A DNA stretch of 64,000 bases, taken from Pyropia yezoensis. Its lineage: Eukaryota > Rhodophyta > Bangiophyceae > Bangiales > Bangiaceae. The position numbers and the translations under genes were made by a program. The notes under the pieces are model-generated. The model saw nothing but the letters and a program-made list of their open reading frames with translations, was not told the origin of the DNA and made no database searches. The DNA lies in contig CM020619.1 of NCBI GenBank assembly GCA_009829735.1, positions 25,693,554-25,757,553 of the forward strand, written 5' to 3'. Positions 62,876-64,000 of the stretch are shown piece by piece. Position 1 is the first letter of the stretch; the number at the start of each line of letters is the position of its first letter.

Positions 62876-64000
62876 GGTAGAGTGACGAAACGCAGGCGGG
62901 AGTCGGGGGGGGGGGTACAAGGCGAGTTGAGGGAAGACCAACGAAGTGGTGCAGGGGCTGGTGGCCGAGCTATGGACCAGCAGGAAAGCCGACGACCTTA
63001 AAAACACGGAACAGACCCACGGCGCGCCCCAGGAAAGAAGAGGATGCGGGCTCAACAACCGGCAGTGACTGGCCGAAGTCGTCGGGTCGTCAACAGTCAA
63101 GCAAGGTCGGGCAGCCTGCGCGTCGAGATGGAGCTGGGGATTGTGAAGGCTTCCACCCCTTCGTGGCCTTGCCGGCCGCGTGTGGCCGTGATCCGTCGCA
63201 GGTGGGACACGATTGGCCAATGGGAGTGGGCCATCCTGAACCTGCCAAACAATTTCTTCAGGTTGCTCCTACAAGTATGGTGGCCCTCTGGATGCGACGA
63301 TCCTGTTGTGTGTGGGTATTACTTTGACCGAGGCTCGGCTTCCTTCGAGCGATGCTGCCAGTTGCCGCGGGCTCGACTCCCTCGAAGTGGAGTAAACAGA
63401 CCGAAAGACGTCACGCCCACGCCGTTGGCGTATCTATGTACGTACAGTATCTACCTACGCGGGGAATGGTCCCCTTTTTATCGCGACAAACTTCCCATCG
63501 GTGGCGGCCACGGCCCTCACGATTGTCGGCAACCCAGCTGTGTGGCTGCTCCCCCCTTCTCTTCGAAGGGCCCTTTCCTCAACGTTCCTGCCCTCTGACC
63601 TGGCTGTGCACGCGCCGCCCTGCTCGGCGGACAAACTTTGACTCGGCACCACGCGGTGGACGCGTAAATGTGTCTGCTGGTCCTGGCGGTTGATGCCACC
63701 CCGCCAGCCCACTGGGTCGCTTGCGGCGGTGTTGCGACCCGCTTCCGTGGCGCGAGGAGGTAGGGACCGAGGCGGGGGTGGTGGGGTGGGGGGTCCAGGT
63801 GGGTGCGCCCCTCCCCCCTCAGCACACTGCCTCCACTTGAACCCCCTCTCTGTGCCAGTGGCTGCCCAGCGGAGGCCGGGAAGCGCCACTGCATGACAGG
63901 CGTGGACTCGCCGTTGGTGTGTCTCGCGGCCGGTGGCCCCTGCAGGGTTCCAGCGCCGCGACTCTCTCCGCCCCTTTCACGAAGACGCTGTGCTGCTGGT
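62876..64000. other. Upstream of the HAD gene; no further gene to the window end
   Basis: A paired CCAAT site GATTGGCCAATGGG lies at 63211-63224, about 340 bp upstream of the HAD start. ORFs of 110-180 codons overlap on both strands without domain-like sequence. Confidence 0.45.

Noticed and set aside
63340-63410. Possible tRNA (GGGCTCGACTCCC resembles a B box)
   Set aside because: Flanking bases do not pair into a T stem and no matching D arm, anticodon arm or acceptor stem could be built.

Overview
The window looks like nuclear DNA of a GC-rich, intron-poor eukaryote. Evidence: spliceosomal GT-AG introns, a bromodomain/Tudor chromatin reader, a YEATS protein, a C1D-type exosome cofactor, a eukaryotic LTR retrotransposon, hAT-type and CACTA/Plavaka-like DNA transposons, and very long C/G homopolymers with Ala/Gly/Pro-rich coding. 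The style resembles bangiophyte red algae (Porphyra/Pyropia), but that assignment is an inference from composition and gene style, not from a diagnostic marker.

Left part (1-8.2 kb) is transposon-rich. A Ty3/gypsy-like LTR retrotransposon lies on the minus strand and runs off the left edge: gag, then protease and the start of reverse transcriptase in the -1 frame, joined by a perfect G GGA AAC slippery heptamer two codons before the gag stop. It sits inside the gag of a second, closely related element (nested insertion). From 5.2 to 8.2 kb the DNA is AT-richer and holds a degenerate foldback element (6198-6643) and a non-autonomous hAT-type element (7241-8193) with inverted repeats and an almost perfect 8-bp target duplication.

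From 8.8 to 25 kb there are host genes between large low-complexity blocks: a secreted fasciclin-domain protein (8776-9561, minus), a gamma-glutamyltranspeptidase (16694-18769, minus), an RNase H-fold protein with a homopolymer frameshift (19982-20966, minus), and an ORF made of eight 50-residue repeats (23757-25046, plus). The 5' half of the fasciclin gene plus upstream DNA is duplicated in inverted orientation (9332-10396 versus 15303-16350) as the outer arms of a nested palindrome whose inner arms are 10548-11073 and 12874-13404. A family of modules rich in TCGATGGG/CCCATCGA, each starting CATCGTCTGTT, occurs at four places.

From 25.2 to 41.7 kb lies a DNA transposon with a spliced Plavaka-like (CACTA-superfamily) transposase on the minus strand and, divergently, a 1037-aa second protein plus a small Cys-containing spliced ORF on the plus strand. 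The locus appears twice (25934-32793 and 33294-40183) around a gap of exactly 500 N. Indels concentrate next to the gap on both sides, so this is almost certainly two unmerged contig ends and not a biological duplication.

The right part (43.7-63 kb) is host genes: a Gly-rich unknown protein (frame broken by homopolymers), a class I/II aminotransferase, a bromodomain-Tudor protein (divergent from the aminotransferase), an MFS transporter with one intron, a C1D/Rrp47-like protein divergent from a YEATS (GAS41/Yaf9-like) protein, and a Cof-type HAD phosphatase with a probable organelle-targeting N-terminus. Several intergenic regions carry paired CCAAT boxes. No rRNA, tRNA or CRISPR array was found.
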